The notes: generated by a model from the letters alone, not told the origin. A DNA stretch of 43,159 nucleotides from JAPKEZ01 sp047638975 (GCA_047638975.1 JBLINB010000010.1:1-43159); one strand, 5' to 3'. Shown: positions 1-9,134, numbered from the stretch's first letter. Made by a program: numbers and translations.

Positions 1-401
1 AAGCCATCGAGTCCGTCATTTTCACCGACGGCATGCCATAAACGTTTCGACAAAGAGATGGCATACACTGCGGCATCTTCAAACTCATCGTTAACTTCGG
101 CATGCGCAAAACACAACTTTTCCATGGCTCCTTCTGCGCCTAAGCGGCGTCCGTGCCAAGTCTCCTGCAACGGGTCTTTTGGCAAGACAAATAAGCACTC
201 TTCTGCTACACCTTCTATGCCTTTAGTCAAAATCAGAGAGGCGTCGGCTTCGTGGCATCCGGTCAAATACCAGAACGATGATGATTGCCGAAAGCGGAAA
301 TCGACATCGTTATTGCGGGTTACGTGGCTAGCACCGGTAAAAATGGCGGTGTCACCATCTTGCATCTGCGCGAAAAATCGTTTGCGGTTTTCTTTAAACA
401 T
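1..401 (-). CDS. pepP: Xaa-Pro aminopeptidase (aminopeptidase P), N-terminal part; cut by the window edge
   Basis: Only the first 133 codons are in the window. They match the AMP_N domain that precedes the metallopeptidase domain of aminopeptidase P, an enzyme that removes an N-terminal residue before proline. Visible family signatures are RNNDVDFRFRQSSSFWYLTG (about residues 29-48), EADASLIL soon after, and ETWHGRRLGAEGA near residue 80. The metal-binding pita-bread domain would lie beyond the edge, so activity cannot be judged. The ATG at 401 was chosen because the frame is open from there and the protein begins like family members, with MFKENRKRF. It lies 15 bases downstream of the HD-GYP gene on the same strand and is probably co-transcribed with it. 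I am fairly sure of the family and less sure of the exact substrate class. Confidence 0.85.
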   Translation of the reverse strand, partial: MFKENRKRFFAQMQDGDTAIFTGASHVTRNNDVDFRFRQSSSFWYLTGCHEADASLILTKGIEGVAEECLFVLPKDPLQETWHGRRLGAEGAMEKLCFAHAEVNDEFEDAAVYAISLSKRLWHAVGENDGLDG

Positions 402-416
402 ATGGGGAGGCCATTC

Positions 417-1454
417 CTAGCTCCCCATAGTTTCTCTCTGCAGGGGCTTATGGTCAACCTTTTTCGTCCGTGGAGCAGAATGGCCATAGCCACTACGCTT
501 CATTTTTGCGAATACCTTCGTCAAAGAAGGGTCAAAACTGCTGCCACCGGCATTTTCAATAGCGCACAATGCTCTTTCCATCGGCATAGCTTCGGCATAT
601 TTAGGATTACTAATCATAGAATCGTAGGCATCAGCAATCGCCACGATACGTCCTTCGAGGGGTATAAAATCGCCAGATAACCCCCTGGGATATCCGCGGC
701 CATCCCAGCGCTCTTGATGTGAACGCACAACATCTGCTACGTCCTTCATGCCAGGCAACGATGCCAGAATTCGGTCTCCAACAAAGGAATGGCTCTGCGC
801 GGCCATAAGTTGTTCTTTGCTATCGAAATCTCCATTTTGCAGTGAAGATCGATCGAGCACCACCATGCTACCGATGTCATGCAGTAAAGCGCCGACGCGC
901 AAGGCCTCCATACGTTCACAGTCAAAGCCTAGATACTCGCCGATCTCGACCGCATAGATAGCAACACGCTGACTGTGCCCGCTAGCATTATTACCATTGT
1001 CTTCAAGAATGGAGCTTAGGGCGATGGCCATTTCAACAAAACCTTTACGCTCATCGGCATCCGTAGCAGTCATTTGATTGAGTGCTTCGTGAAAGTGGCC
1101 TATCGTGTGTCGCATCTGTGAGCAACCTACTTGCTCTGTACGCGCATAATAATTTCCCTGGCGCATTTTCTCAAGCAAACCATGGATGCCATCAAAGCCG
1201 CGCATTGCAGAATTGATGTAGACAAAGGATACCCCGCCAACAATTGCGGCAAAGAGACAACTAATTATGGTGATATCAATACCAAATGCATGCTGCTGTT
1301 CTATCTCGATTGCGCGTGCGCTTAGTTGCACGACTAGCCAGGTTACTGCTGTTGCGAGCGCTGCAATTTGCAGTGCAAAACTAATTCCACGTCGCACCAC
1401 AAATGATTTGGCGCTACGTGAATTATTTTTAATAGGTCGAAATGCCAAGGACAT
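417..1454 (-). CDS. Membrane-bound HD-GYP domain protein (probable cyclic-di-GMP phosphodiesterase)
   Basis: A 345-residue protein with two hydrophobic segments (about 24-45 and 60-82), a short HAMP-like stretch (about 83-130) and a C-terminal HD-GYP domain. HD-GYP enzymes hydrolyse c-di-GMP, a second messenger for motility and biofilm matrix. Expected metal ligands are visible: His160, the HD pair 192-193 in LLHDIG, His222 and His246. The GYP motif is at 254-256 within WDGRGYPRGL, and a conserved ADAYD follows near 274-278. There is no receiver domain, so any signal probably enters through the membrane part. It is divergent from the DUF481 gene (57 bases apart) and is followed by the aminopeptidase gene. 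The fold and active-site residues are seen; the substrate is inferred from the family. Confidence 0.9.
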   Translation of the reverse strand: MSLAFRPIKNNSRSAKSFVVRRGISFALQIAALATAVTWLVVQLSARAIEIEQQHAFGIDITIISCLFAAIVGGVSFVYINSAMRGFDGIHGLLEKMRQGNYYARTEQVGCSQMRHTIGHFHEALNQMTATDADERKGFVEMAIALSSILEDNGNNASGHSQRVAIYAVEIGEYLGFDCERMEALRVGALLHDIGSMVVLDRSSLQNGDFDSKEQLMAAQSHSFVGDRILASLPGMKDVADVVRSHQERWDGRGYPRGLSGDFIPLEGRIVAIADAYDSMISNPKYAEAMPMERALCAIENAGGSSFDPSLTKVFAKMKRSGYGHSAPRTKKVDHKPLQRETMGS

Positions 1455-1498
1455 GCCCCTTTTCGGAGTTTTTCTCTGTTTACTGTAGCCTTTTGCCT

Positions 1499-1504
1499 TA
1501 AAAT
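1499..1504 (+). promoter_or_regulatory. Candidate leaderless -10 box TAAAAT for the DUF481 gene
   Basis: TAAAAT ends 7 bases before the ATG at 1512, which would place transcription start at or next to the start codon. I see no convincing TTGACA-like box 16-18 bases upstream and no Shine-Dalgarno sequence. The same arrangement recurs at five other genes in the window. Confidence 0.45.
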
Positions 1505-1511
1505 AGCTCTT

Positions 1512-2243
1512 ATGTTGACGACCCTCTCTACATTACTGCTTTTAAGCCTCTTTCCTCAAACATCCCCTGCGGACGACAGCGAGTCTAAGCTCAGTGGCAG
1601 CGCCGACTTAGGCATAACATTAATTAGCGGTAACACCGAATCCGCCAATAGTGCTCTAAATTTAGGTTTAAACTACGTCGTAAATGTACATAAATTTGAT
1701 TTTGGTCTGCATTATCAGGCTGTACGTGACACCGACCAGGCGACCGATATCGCTACGACTAGTTCACGACTTTATCGTTCAAACTTACAGTACAACTTTT
1801 TCCTTTCCGCAGACAAGGAAACCTATGTCTGGACAAACATTGCTACGCGCCAAGATGAGCCAACGGGTTTGTTGAGTCGCAATAACTTAGGTGCGGGTTT
1901 CGGATATTACATGTTGCTTGGCAAAGCACTTAATTTTAATGTCGAGATCGGGGCTTCATATGTTGATGAGGAAAAAGTCAGTGCTGCCTCCGAAGCTACG
2001 GTTGGGCGCCTGGCCTTTCATTTAAAATGGCCGGCTAGCGATAATTTACTGCTTATCAGTTCTTCTGAATTTTTAAGCAGCAGCGACATTGAAACTTATG
2101 GGCAAGATCTTAGCCTGCGTTATTCGCTCAACACTGACTGGTATCTACAGCTAGCTAACAACATCTCTTATGATGCCTTCCCATCCGCAGGTTCTGAGAC
2201 TACAGATAGCCGCTGGGACATAACTATCGGTACCTCGTTTTAA
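1512..2243 (+). CDS. DUF481 family outer-membrane beta-barrel protein
   Basis: A 243-residue exported protein with an N-terminal signal peptide (hydrophobic 3-15, likely cleavage near residue 20 at SPA-DD). The mature part has alternating beta-strand patterns such as GSADLGITLISGNTES, typical of the DUF481/YdiY family of 'salt-induced' outer-membrane proteins, and ends in Phe, as outer-membrane barrels usually do. The cargo, if any, is unknown. It heads a plus-strand run, with the methyltransferase gene starting 14 bases later. The start is supported by the signal peptide and by the TAAAAT box just upstream. Family assignment is good; function is not established. Confidence 0.85.
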   Translation: MLTTLSTLLLLSLFPQTSPADDSESKLSGSADLGITLISGNTESANSALNLGLNYVVNVHKFDFGLHYQAVRDTDQATDIATTSSRLYRSNLQYNFFLSADKETYVWTNIATRQDEPTGLLSRNNLGAGFGYYMLLGKALNFNVEIGASYVDEEKVSAASEATVGRLAFHLKWPASDNLLLISSSEFLSSSDIETYGQDLSLRYSLNTDWYLQLANNISYDAFPSAGSETTDSRWDITIGTSF

Positions 2244-2257
2244 ACTAGAAAAAGTAT

Positions 2258-3454
2258 ATGGCCGTACGTCTTGATGTAAAAACTGCGCAGGCACTCGTCT
2301 CTGACGATGTTGTACTGTCGCTAGAGATGTTTCGCCATTCTACTGATCCTGATTTAAGAGTAACAGAAAATTTCGTAGGCATGCACGGCAAAAAAATAGC
2401 CGGTGCCATGATGGATCTACGCGGTCTTCGGCAGCGTGGTGCGCATAAATTCGAACTTGGGCAGGACATGTTCTTTACCAAGGCCTTACTTGAACAGGCT
2501 TCTAGTCACCCAGTGGCGAGATATCGTACCCAACGCTTTCTCGATGCTGGGTTCACAAAAGTAATCGACGCTTGCTGTGGTTGCGGATCTGACGCAATCA
2601 TCATGGCACAGGCCGGCATTGAAGTAGACGCTTACGACATCAATGAGATCACCACTATCTTCGCAACTAAAAATGCCGAAGTTTGTGGTGTCGCAGACAA
2701 ACTTACAGTGCACTGCGCTGACAGTACCGAGACCGATTTAGGCGATGGTCCAATTATGCTCGACCCAGCACGACGTAAAGGATCAAAGCGTATTATCAAC
2801 CCTGAACAGTGGTCGCCCTCTCCAGATAAAATATCTGAAATCATAAATTCACATTCAGCTGCTTGCTTAAAGTTATCGCCAGCAACAGACGTAAAAATAT
2901 TACTAGAGCTGTTCCCAAAACCAGATGAAATAGAAATCATCTCTTATCGCGGTGAAGCAAAAGAAATGGTTTTTTGGTACGGGAAGTTGGCAACCGCAGT
3001 TGAGCGCCGTGCAACTATTTTGCCTGATGCCGACACCTATTACGGCGATGAACAAGCGCAGGCCGAAACCGCTGACGAGATAGGAAGCTATATCTTTGAT
3101 CCAAATCCAGCGCTAGTGCGTGCTGGCTTAGTAGGCAAGCTAGCCGCCGAGCTAGATTTAAAGAATATCGACCCACATATTGGGTATCTGACCGGCAGTA
3201 AGCAGCTATCTAACCCATTCCTTAGCTGTTTAAAGGTGTTAGGTGTAGAGGCTTTTGATCCACGCAAAGTGCGCGTACTCATGCGCGAACATAAAGTTAA
3301 AAGCATCCAGGTGCGCAAGCGCGGTATCTCCGAGTCGCCGGCATCTATAACTAAACGCTTCTTGCCTAAATCTTATGGCGACAAGCATTGCACCTTTATC
3401 GCCACCCGCGTCGGTGATAGGCACATCGGAATTCTTGCCGAATTAATGGAATGA
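2258..3454 (+). CDS. Class I SAM-dependent methyltransferase with THUMP-like C-terminal domain
   Basis: A 398-residue cytoplasmic protein. An N-terminal helical part (1-95) is followed by a Rossmann methyltransferase domain: motif I VIDACCGCGSDA at 102-113, an acidic residue after the second strand near DAYDIN (124-129), and LDPARR at 168-173 in the catalytic position. The C-terminal part (about 300-398, with NPFLSCLKVLG and VRVLMREHKVKSIQVRKRG) resembles the THUMP-like domain found fused to this methyltransferase group, suggesting an RNA substrate. The substrate is not known from the sequence. It overlaps the downstream transporter lipoprotein gene by ATGA, suggesting translational coupling with a gene of unrelated function. 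Confidence 0.8.
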   Translation: MAVRLDVKTAQALVSDDVVLSLEMFRHSTDPDLRVTENFVGMHGKKIAGAMMDLRGLRQRGAHKFELGQDMFFTKALLEQASSHPVARYRTQRFLDAGFTKVIDACCGCGSDAIIMAQAGIEVDAYDINEITTIFATKNAEVCGVADKLTVHCADSTETDLGDGPIMLDPARRKGSKRIINPEQWSPSPDKISEIINSHSAACLKLSPATDVKILLELFPKPDEIEIISYRGEAKEMVFWYGKLATAVERRATILPDADTYYGDEQAQAETADEIGSYIFDPNPALVRAGLVGKLAAELDLKNIDPHIGYLTGSKQLSNPFLSCLKVLGVEAFDPRKVRVLMREHKVKSIQVRKRGISESPASITKRFLPKSYGDKHCTFIATRVGDRHIGILAELME

Positions 3455-5172
3455 TAAAAATTGTTAGCGTTGTGCTGTTAGTTATTACGAGCTCTTGCTC
3501 GACGGATGACGCAACGTCATCTAATAACTTTTTACATTATGCTCTGCGTTCCGAGCCGGCGTCCTTCGACCCGATTAAGTCGGCCAACCTTGTTAATGCG
3601 GTATTGCAGCGGCAAATCATTGAATGCTTATTTGAGTACGACTACGCGACCGATGGCTCTGACGTGGTACCGCTATTGGCTGAGCGTTATCAAGTCTCTG
3701 ACGACGGTTTGCAGTGGGATATTTATTTACGGCAAGACGCTGAGTTTTTTGACCCTTTCACCCCGCCATTATTTGAAAAGCAGCGGCGGCTAGTTACTGC
3801 TAATGATGTCTTGTACTGTTGGTTGCGTCAAGCAGATGTGCGTAATAACGCCGACGGTTTTTGGGCAATGGAGCATGTTTTTGCAGGCATTCAAGACTTC
3901 CACGAGGCAACAGCTGATGCGGATGAGCAAATGGCACAGGCGGCTTTCGATGCTGCGCTGCGCGACGGTATTGAAGGCATCCAAGTCGTCGATGATCATC
4001 ACTTACGGGTTCGCTTGCAGTATAGTGACCCATGGTTTGCCAACCGTTTGGCGATGTCTTATTTTGCTGTATATCCACCAGAAGCCGCTCAGCAAACGCA
4101 GCGTGGTATGCGTGACCAGCCGGTTGGCAGTGCAGTATTTCACTTACAGAACTTCACTCCTGGGCAAGAAGTTGTATTGGCGCGCACCGAAGATTGGCGC
4201 GACCCGAGCTTGCTCACAGCGCACGGTATTAATTTTCAAGTAGTGCGCGACGAGCAAACCACTATCGAATTGTTCAAGCGTGGCGCTAGCGATCGCCTCA
4301 CACTCTCACATTCAAGTGCCGAGCATTTCATAAATGATGCCGGAGAGTTGAAACAAGAGTTCATCGACGCTGGCATGAGTATTGCAGATTATCCACGCTC
4401 CGACATTAGCATGCTGTGTTTTAATATGCGCGACAGAGAAATCGGTAATATCGCTAATGATGCACTAGGCAATCAGCGTCGCCGACAGTTACGTCACGCT
4501 TTGGCTTTGGCATTTCCGAGACAGCAATGGCAAGATTTACTTTATCAACGCCTACCCACTATCACTGCTAGCGCGTTCATCCCGCCGAACGTTGGAGCAG
4601 CACATCAAGTGTATCCGTGGCACGACAGTTTAGAACAAGCGCGTGAAATACTAAAAGATGCCGGCTATTACGATACGCATACGCTACCTAGCGTTGAATT
4701 TGTGTTATTCGGCACCAACCCACTAAGCATCGCACTCGGCGAAATATATGCCGTAGCCTTAAAGAAAATCGGTATCGAGTGCAAGCTGGTTGCCGTTCCT
4801 TATGCGCAGCAAGTGCAGCGCGCAGTGAATGCCGAGGCGCAAATATTTGTACGCAACTGGAGCCTCGACTGGCCTGATAGTAGCCTGATTTACAATACTT
4901 TCAGTAGTGCTAATGAGGGCACTGAGATTAACCTTAGCCATTTCAACAACTCAGAGTTTGACGAGTTGCTGCAGCAGTTAGCTTTATGTAGAGATCCACA
5001 GCGGCGGCAGATTCTAGAGGCACAGCTTGACGCCATTTTATATAGCGAGTGTCCGGCAATGCCGATTGAGCACCGCCAGTCGTGGGTTTTAGCTAGCCGA
5101 CGTATTACAAATTTTAAGATGCGGCCTTTCGACTTAATGCCTTGCAAGTTTTATCAGTTGGCCAATGATTAA
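3451..5172 (+). CDS. Opp/Dpp-type ABC transporter substrate-binding lipoprotein (SBP_bac_5)
   Basis: A 573-residue lipoprotein: signal peptide 1-15, lipobox TSSC with Cys16. The mature protein has the extracytoplasmic peptide-binding family 5 layout: LRSEPASFDPIKS near residue 32, then LAERYQVSDDGLQWDIYLR, a VTANDVLYCW segment, and a C-terminal lobe with RQLRHALALAFPR. These proteins bind oligopeptides, nickel or other ligands in the periplasm and feed them to the two permeases encoded next. ATG 3451 overlaps the preceding stop codon (ATGA), and its end overlaps the permease start by 8 bases, so the three transporter genes are one unit. The ligand cannot be told. Family certain; specificity open. 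Confidence 0.9.
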   Translation: MIKIVSVVLLVITSSCSTDDATSSNNFLHYALRSEPASFDPIKSANLVNAVLQRQIIECLFEYDYATDGSDVVPLLAERYQVSDDGLQWDIYLRQDAEFFDPFTPPLFEKQRRLVTANDVLYCWLRQADVRNNADGFWAMEHVFAGIQDFHEATADADEQMAQAAFDAALRDGIEGIQVVDDHHLRVRLQYSDPWFANRLAMSYFAVYPPEAAQQTQRGMRDQPVGSAVFHLQNFTPGQEVVLARTEDWRDPSLLTAHGINFQVVRDEQTTIELFKRGASDRLTLSHSSAEHFINDAGELKQEFIDAGMSIADYPRSDISMLCFNMRDREIGNIANDALGNQRRRQLRHALALAFPRQQWQDLLYQRLPTITASAFIPPNVGAAHQVYPWHDSLEQAREILKDAGYYDTHTLPSVEFVLFGTNPLSIALGEIYAVALKKIGIECKLVAVPYAQQVQRAVNAEAQIFVRNWSLDWPDSSLIYNTFSSANEGTEINLSHFNNSEFDELLQQLALCRDPQRRQILEAQLDAILYSECPAMPIEHRQSWVLASRRITNFKMRPFDLMPCKFYQLAND

Positions 5173-6406
5173 GTTAGTTTTACAAAAACTATTAACGGCA
5201 TTAGCAATTATTGCCGGTGTTGACTTAATTATTTTTCTAGCATTACAGTCACCGGTTTTCGGCGACCCTTTGGGGCGTGAAACTAATTTCAGTAGCGACC
5301 GTTCGGTGTTACTCAGCGCGGCTAAACGTCTCGGGCACATAAGCAGTAGTCAGCAACAGGCTTGGTCCTTTCGCATCGATGGCAGCAGCCAACAAAACTA
5401 CACTGCGAGCATGCAGCCGAATTTTCAGGTACGTAGTGGCGAGGCTGTCGTTTTCGAAACAGCTGCCACGGCAACGCTTGCTGAGTTAGTAGCGGCGATT
5501 AACGACAGCAGCCCTCAAGGTGCGGTCCGCGTCAGCGCTGAAGTTAACGAAAACTATTCGGAAACACCGTACGCCCATATTGGGTTAGCGTTTTTAGGTC
5601 ACAAAGTTGAAGTCGAAAGTCAGCATGTCTATCAAGCGAGTATTGTTGAAGCAATACCTTTAGCCACGCGCTACATCCACGGTTTCAGTAAGTTGTTGCG
5701 TTTAGACTTTGGTCAAGACTATAACTCGCGCCCAATTACCCATACTCTGTGGCAACGCGGACTACGCTCGCTATCCATCGCGGCTCCGGCATTTATTATT
5801 ATATTCGTTGGCGCCTTCTTCATGGCGGCCGCTGTTCAACGTCGGCGACGTACAGCGAAGTGGCTCAACATCATTGCTGTGCTGTGCATGGCCGTGCCGG
5901 CATTACTCTGGATCTTCCTAATCCGCCAAGCGGTGGTTGTTGATCTAGCATGGGCGCCTTTACGACCGTTTAGCTCGCCGGTATTGCCCCTGTTAGTGCT
6001 GCCCGTCCTGATCACTGCATTTGTCGGCATCTGGCCAGAGTACCTGCTGATGCGTAGTTTCATCGACGAGCGCATGCGCCAGCCATTCATGCTCGCAGCA
6101 CGTGCGCAAGGCATTAGCCAACAGCGTATTTGGCGTAAGCATTTGTTGCCGACTCTTGCCGGACCATTGGCACAACACGTCGCTCTAAACTTGCCCTTCT
6201 TAGTTTTGGGCTCGCTACTTATAGAATCTATTTTTAATATCCCTGGCCTAGGTATTAGCGTAGTTGAAGCGATCCATAATCACGATAGTAATATGCTGCG
6301 CGCGATTACTTTCGTCATCGCGATTGCATTTTTATTCACGCAGTTTTTAGCGACCTATGTCGCACGTCGATTAGATCCACGCCAGCGAAGTGAGGGGCAC
6401 GAGTAA
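5165..6406 (+). CDS. Opp/Dpp B-type ABC transporter permease with a large periplasmic insertion
   Basis: A 413-residue inner-membrane permease, longer than the usual 300-340 of DppB/OppB. TM1 is at about 7-29. A hydrophilic stretch of roughly 150 residues follows (about 30-185), then at least five TMs. The cytoplasmic EAA loop that contacts the ATPase is clear: AARAQGISQQRIWRKHLLPT (about 313-332), followed by the typical IESIFNIPGLG segment. YejB-type permeases also carry extra sequence after TM1, so the insertion has precedent, but this one is long and I do not recognise it. It overlaps the binding-protein gene by 8 bases and the C-type permease gene by one base (TAATG). Confidence 0.88.
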   Translation: MIKLVLQKLLTALAIIAGVDLIIFLALQSPVFGDPLGRETNFSSDRSVLLSAAKRLGHISSSQQQAWSFRIDGSSQQNYTASMQPNFQVRSGEAVVFETAATATLAELVAAINDSSPQGAVRVSAEVNENYSETPYAHIGLAFLGHKVEVESQHVYQASIVEAIPLATRYIHGFSKLLRLDFGQDYNSRPITHTLWQRGLRSLSIAAPAFIIIFVGAFFMAAAVQRRRRTAKWLNIIAVLCMAVPALLWIFLIRQAVVVDLAWAPLRPFSSPVLPLLVLPVLITAFVGIWPEYLLMRSFIDERMRQPFMLAARAQGISQQRIWRKHLLPTLAGPLAQHVALNLPFLVLGSLLIESIFNIPGLGISVVEAIHNHDSNMLRAITFVIAIAFLFTQFLATYVARRLDPRQRSEGHE

Positions 6407-7134
6407 TGAAGTACGCACGCATTGCACTCGCCTTTTATATTGTTGTCGCATTAGTGGCAGCAAGTGGCGCCATCCCTATTGAAATCAATAACGACTTTTA
6501 CCGCGGGCACAGCAGCGTTTGGCAATCAGCGGCGCATGGCTCAAAGGTTGCGTTGATTATCGGTAGCATCGCCGCCATCACTTCTGTTTTTATCGGCAGC
6601 CTACTTGGGTTCATCAGTGCTTGGTATGGTGGCGCGGTGGCAGCATTCATTTTATGGATGGCGACCAGTGTCGCAGCCATCCCTGGCATTCTATTGGTAC
6701 TGATCCTTAGTTACGGCATGGGCGGCGGCATTAGCGCGGTGTTTTTCGCCGTCGGCTTAGTGTCGTGGGTAGGTGTATACCGGCTGGTGCATGCTGAAGT
6801 ACTTAATTTGCGCAACCAGCCGCATGTGGACGCCGCGCGCAGCATCGGTTCTTCTACGCCATCGATTGCAGTGCGCCATATTTTTCCGTGCCTCAAACCC
6901 ATTCTTGCGACTCAATTTTTCTTGCACTTTATGTACGCCATAAAAGCCGAAACGGTACTTTCATTTCTCGGAGTCGGTGTACACCAACAAGCATCATGGG
7001 GACGCATGCTAACCGACGCGTGGGCTTTCGGCGATTTAAGTAGTGGTAACTACACGCGCATCATCGTCGCCAGCCTTAGCCTTGCTGGTCTGATTTTAGC
7101 GCTGCAAAGCCATACTTCTTCCCGTCAAAAGTAA
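6406..7134 (+). CDS. Opp/Dpp C-type ABC transporter permease
   Basis: A 242-residue permease, shorter than typical DppC (about 290-300) because both ends are trimmed. It keeps the core BPD_transp_1 features: five or six TMs, LVSWVGVYRLVHAEVL, the EAA loop DAARSIGSSTPSIAVRHIFP (about 144-163) and ETVLSFLGVGV followed by SWGRMLTDA. It partners the B permease in forming the membrane channel. No ATP-binding subunit follows: its last 59 bases overlap the end of the convergent metallo-hydrolase gene. The ATPases must be encoded elsewhere, be shared with another system, or have been lost. Confidence 0.87.
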   Translation: MKYARIALAFYIVVALVAASGAIPIEINNDFYRGHSSVWQSAAHGSKVALIIGSIAAITSVFIGSLLGFISAWYGGAVAAFILWMATSVAAIPGILLVLILSYGMGGGISAVFFAVGLVSWVGVYRLVHAEVLNLRNQPHVDAARSIGSSTPSIAVRHIFPCLKPILATQFFLHFMYAIKAETVLSFLGVGVHQQASWGRMLTDAWAFGDLSSGNYTRIIVASLSLAGLILALQSHTSSRQK

Positions 7135-7951
7135 AACGCCCTAATGGCGAGACGGGGTCGTGATATAACATGCACAACCATTGTTCGTCAAAGGCGCGCG
7201 GAATATATTCTTTACGAATTTCATAGGAGTGGCTTGCGTCCATGTCGTAAGCCATAATGAAAGGCAAATGCACATGATTACGCGTTGGCACAAAATCTGT
7301 CCAGAAGGCTGCGGTCTGCCCTTCTGATTCGAAAGTGATCAGAGTTAAACCTTCCGAGTGCCCGCCAAGCAATTGCATCTTGACACCAGGTAGAACCTGC
7401 TGCTGATCTTTAAAAGTGTGCAACAAACCGGCGTCAATTAACGGCTGTATATCATCACGGCGATAACTTGCACGACGCATATGGTCCGGTACTAGAGTTG
7501 CTGCGAGTTCTGACTCGGACAACCAATACTCGGCATTCGGAAACATCGGCTTACCATTTACGTCGCATGCAGCACCGGCGTGATCCCAGTGAGCGTGACT
7601 TAGCAAACAATGCGTTACGTCTTCAGGATTTACTCCGGCTTCCGTCAGCGATTCTGCCAGGCAATGCCCTTGACTGTAATCAATATGGAACATCGCTTGT
7701 TGCTTTTCATTCCAGCGACGGCCAAGACCTGTTTCAACGACGATGATATTCTCGCCGTCTTCGATCAAAAACGGTGTTGTGGCACAAGGGATGGTGTTGT
7801 CGTCAAAAACTGGCGTAAGCTTTTGCCACAGCTGGCGCGGCACTACGCCAAACATCGCTCCACCATCAAGTGCAAAAGCGGCATCACGTAGCGCACTAAT
7901 TTTAAATTGACCCAGTTGGGCTTGGCGTGCGCTGAAGTGAGTACCGACCAT
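7076..7951 (-). CDS. Metallo-beta-lactamase-fold hydrolase (glyoxalase II/lactonase-like)
   Basis: A 291-residue cytoplasmic enzyme with a complete dinuclear metal site: HAHWDH at 119-124 (the HxHxDH motif), His198 in GGHSEG, Asp219 in WTDF and His264 in LYHDP. An earlier ETGLG (about 73-77) is also family-like. Members hydrolyse thioesters, lactones or phosphoesters. It starts 3 bases after the stop of an acyl-CoA dehydrogenase gene, so a role on an acyl-CoA or related thioester or lactone is a reasonable guess, but only a guess. There is no signal peptide. Its 3' end overlaps the convergent permease gene by 59 bases. Confidence 0.85.
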   Translation of the reverse strand: MVGTHFSARQAQLGQFKISALRDAAFALDGGAMFGVVPRQLWQKLTPVFDDNTIPCATTPFLIEDGENIIVVETGLGRRWNEKQQAMFHIDYSQGHCLAESLTEAGVNPEDVTHCLLSHAHWDHAGAACDVNGKPMFPNAEYWLSESELAATLVPDHMRRASYRRDDIQPLIDAGLLHTFKDQQQVLPGVKMQLLGGHSEGLTLITFESEGQTAAFWTDFVPTRNHVHLPFIMAYDMDASHSYEIRKEYIPRAFDEQWLCMLYHDPVSPLGRFTFDGKKYGFAALKSDQQG

Positions 7952-7954
7952 TAG

Positions 7955-9130
7955 TTAACCATTTGTAGCGGCAAAGCGCTTAAGTAAATCACGTGAGATA
8001 ATGATCTTTTGAATTTCAGAAGTACCTTCGCCAATCACGCATAACTTTGCGTCACGATACATCCGTTCAACCGGATATTCGCGTGAATAGCCATTACCAC
8101 CAAAGATTTGGATAGCCTCGTATGTAGCGCGCATTGCCACTTCTGAAGCGTAGTACTTAGCTGCTGCTGCCGGTGCACCGTATTCACGACCGGAATCTTT
8201 GAGACGCGCGGCATGATATACCATGTGGCGCGCGGCCTGTATTTCGGTCTCCATGTCGGCAAGCTTAAAGGCTACGGCTTGGTGCCTGTTCAATGCTTTA
8301 CCAAACTGTTCGCGCTCGCTTGAGTAGGCAATGGCTTGATCAAGCGCACCTTGTGCAATACCTAATGAAAGTGCAGCAATCGAAATGCGTCCGCCTTCAA
8401 GAGTTTTCATGAATGTCGAAAAGCCTTCGCCTTCTTCACCGAGCACTGCGTCGACCGGAACACGACAATCTTGGAACACCAAGTTCACCCAATCCGAACC
8501 GCGCATGCCGAGTTTTTCTTCACCGGGCTCGATAGAGAACCCAGGCTGGTCACGATCGATAACCATCGCCATGATGCCCTTAGAACCTAATTCGGCATTG
8601 GTTTGCACCGTAATAACAAAACTCTTCGAGTAATTACCATTAGTGATGAAACACTTGGCGCCGTTGACGATGTATTCATCACCATCTAATACGGCGGTGG
8701 TCTGCGTACCCGCAGAGTCGGAACCCGCACCGGGTTCGGTTAGGCCATACGCCCCCATGAATTCTCCGGAGCACAAGCCTGGTAAATAGCGATCTTTCAG
8801 AGCCTGTGAACCAAAGGCATAGATCGGCCAAGTGCCTAATGACACGTGCGCTGCCAAGGTAAGCCCCATCGAGCCACACACACGCGAAATCTCTTCGACA
8901 GCAATGCAGTATGACAGTGTGTCAAAACCAGCACCGCCCCATTCTTCAGGAAAAGGCAAGCCTGGTAAACATAGTTCGACCATACCGGCCCATGCTTCTT
9001 CATTGAACTTCTTATGCTCGTCGGCATGCGCTGCACCTGGAGCGATATGCTCTCTAGAGTACTGACGCACAGTGTCGCGAATCATTTCTTGCTCTTCGCT
9101 TAAATCAAAATTGGTTACTAGGTCACTCAT
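7955..9130 (-). CDS. Acyl-CoA dehydrogenase (391 aa)
   Basis: A full-length FAD flavoenzyme of the four-helix/beta/helix acyl-CoA dehydrogenase family, which oxidises acyl-CoA to trans-2-enoyl-CoA and passes electrons to ETF. Visible signatures: YGLTEPGAGSDSAG (about 128-141) for FAD/substrate binding, FITNG (161-165), REQFGKALNRHQAVAFKLADM (about 273-293), and the catalytic base Glu368 in IGEGTSEIQ. The base is at the short/medium-chain position, which argues against an isovaleryl-CoA dehydrogenase. It is second in an operon with another acyl-CoA dehydrogenase (4-base gap) and the metallo-hydrolase. Chain length is not decidable here. No Shine-Dalgarno sequence is seen. Confidence 0.93.
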   Translation of the reverse strand: MSDLVTNFDLSEEQEMIRDTVRQYSREHIAPGAAHADEHKKFNEEAWAGMVELCLPGLPFPEEWGGAGFDTLSYCIAVEEISRVCGSMGLTLAAHVSLGTWPIYAFGSQALKDRYLPGLCSGEFMGAYGLTEPGAGSDSAGTQTTAVLDGDEYIVNGAKCFITNGNYSKSFVITVQTNAELGSKGIMAMVIDRDQPGFSIEPGEEKLGMRGSDWVNLVFQDCRVPVDAVLGEEGEGFSTFMKTLEGGRISIAALSLGIAQGALDQAIAYSSEREQFGKALNRHQAVAFKLADMETEIQAARHMVYHAARLKDSGREYGAPAAAAKYYASEVAMRATYEAIQIFGGNGYSREYPVERMYRDAKLCVIGEGTSEIQKIIISRDLLKRFAATNG

Positions 9131-9134
9131 TGTT

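Noticed and set aside
58..680. Two plus-strand open frames of 120 and 131 codons
   Set aside because: They are antisense to the aminopeptidase P and HD-GYP reading frames, which have clear family motifs; the plus frames have no recognisable domain.
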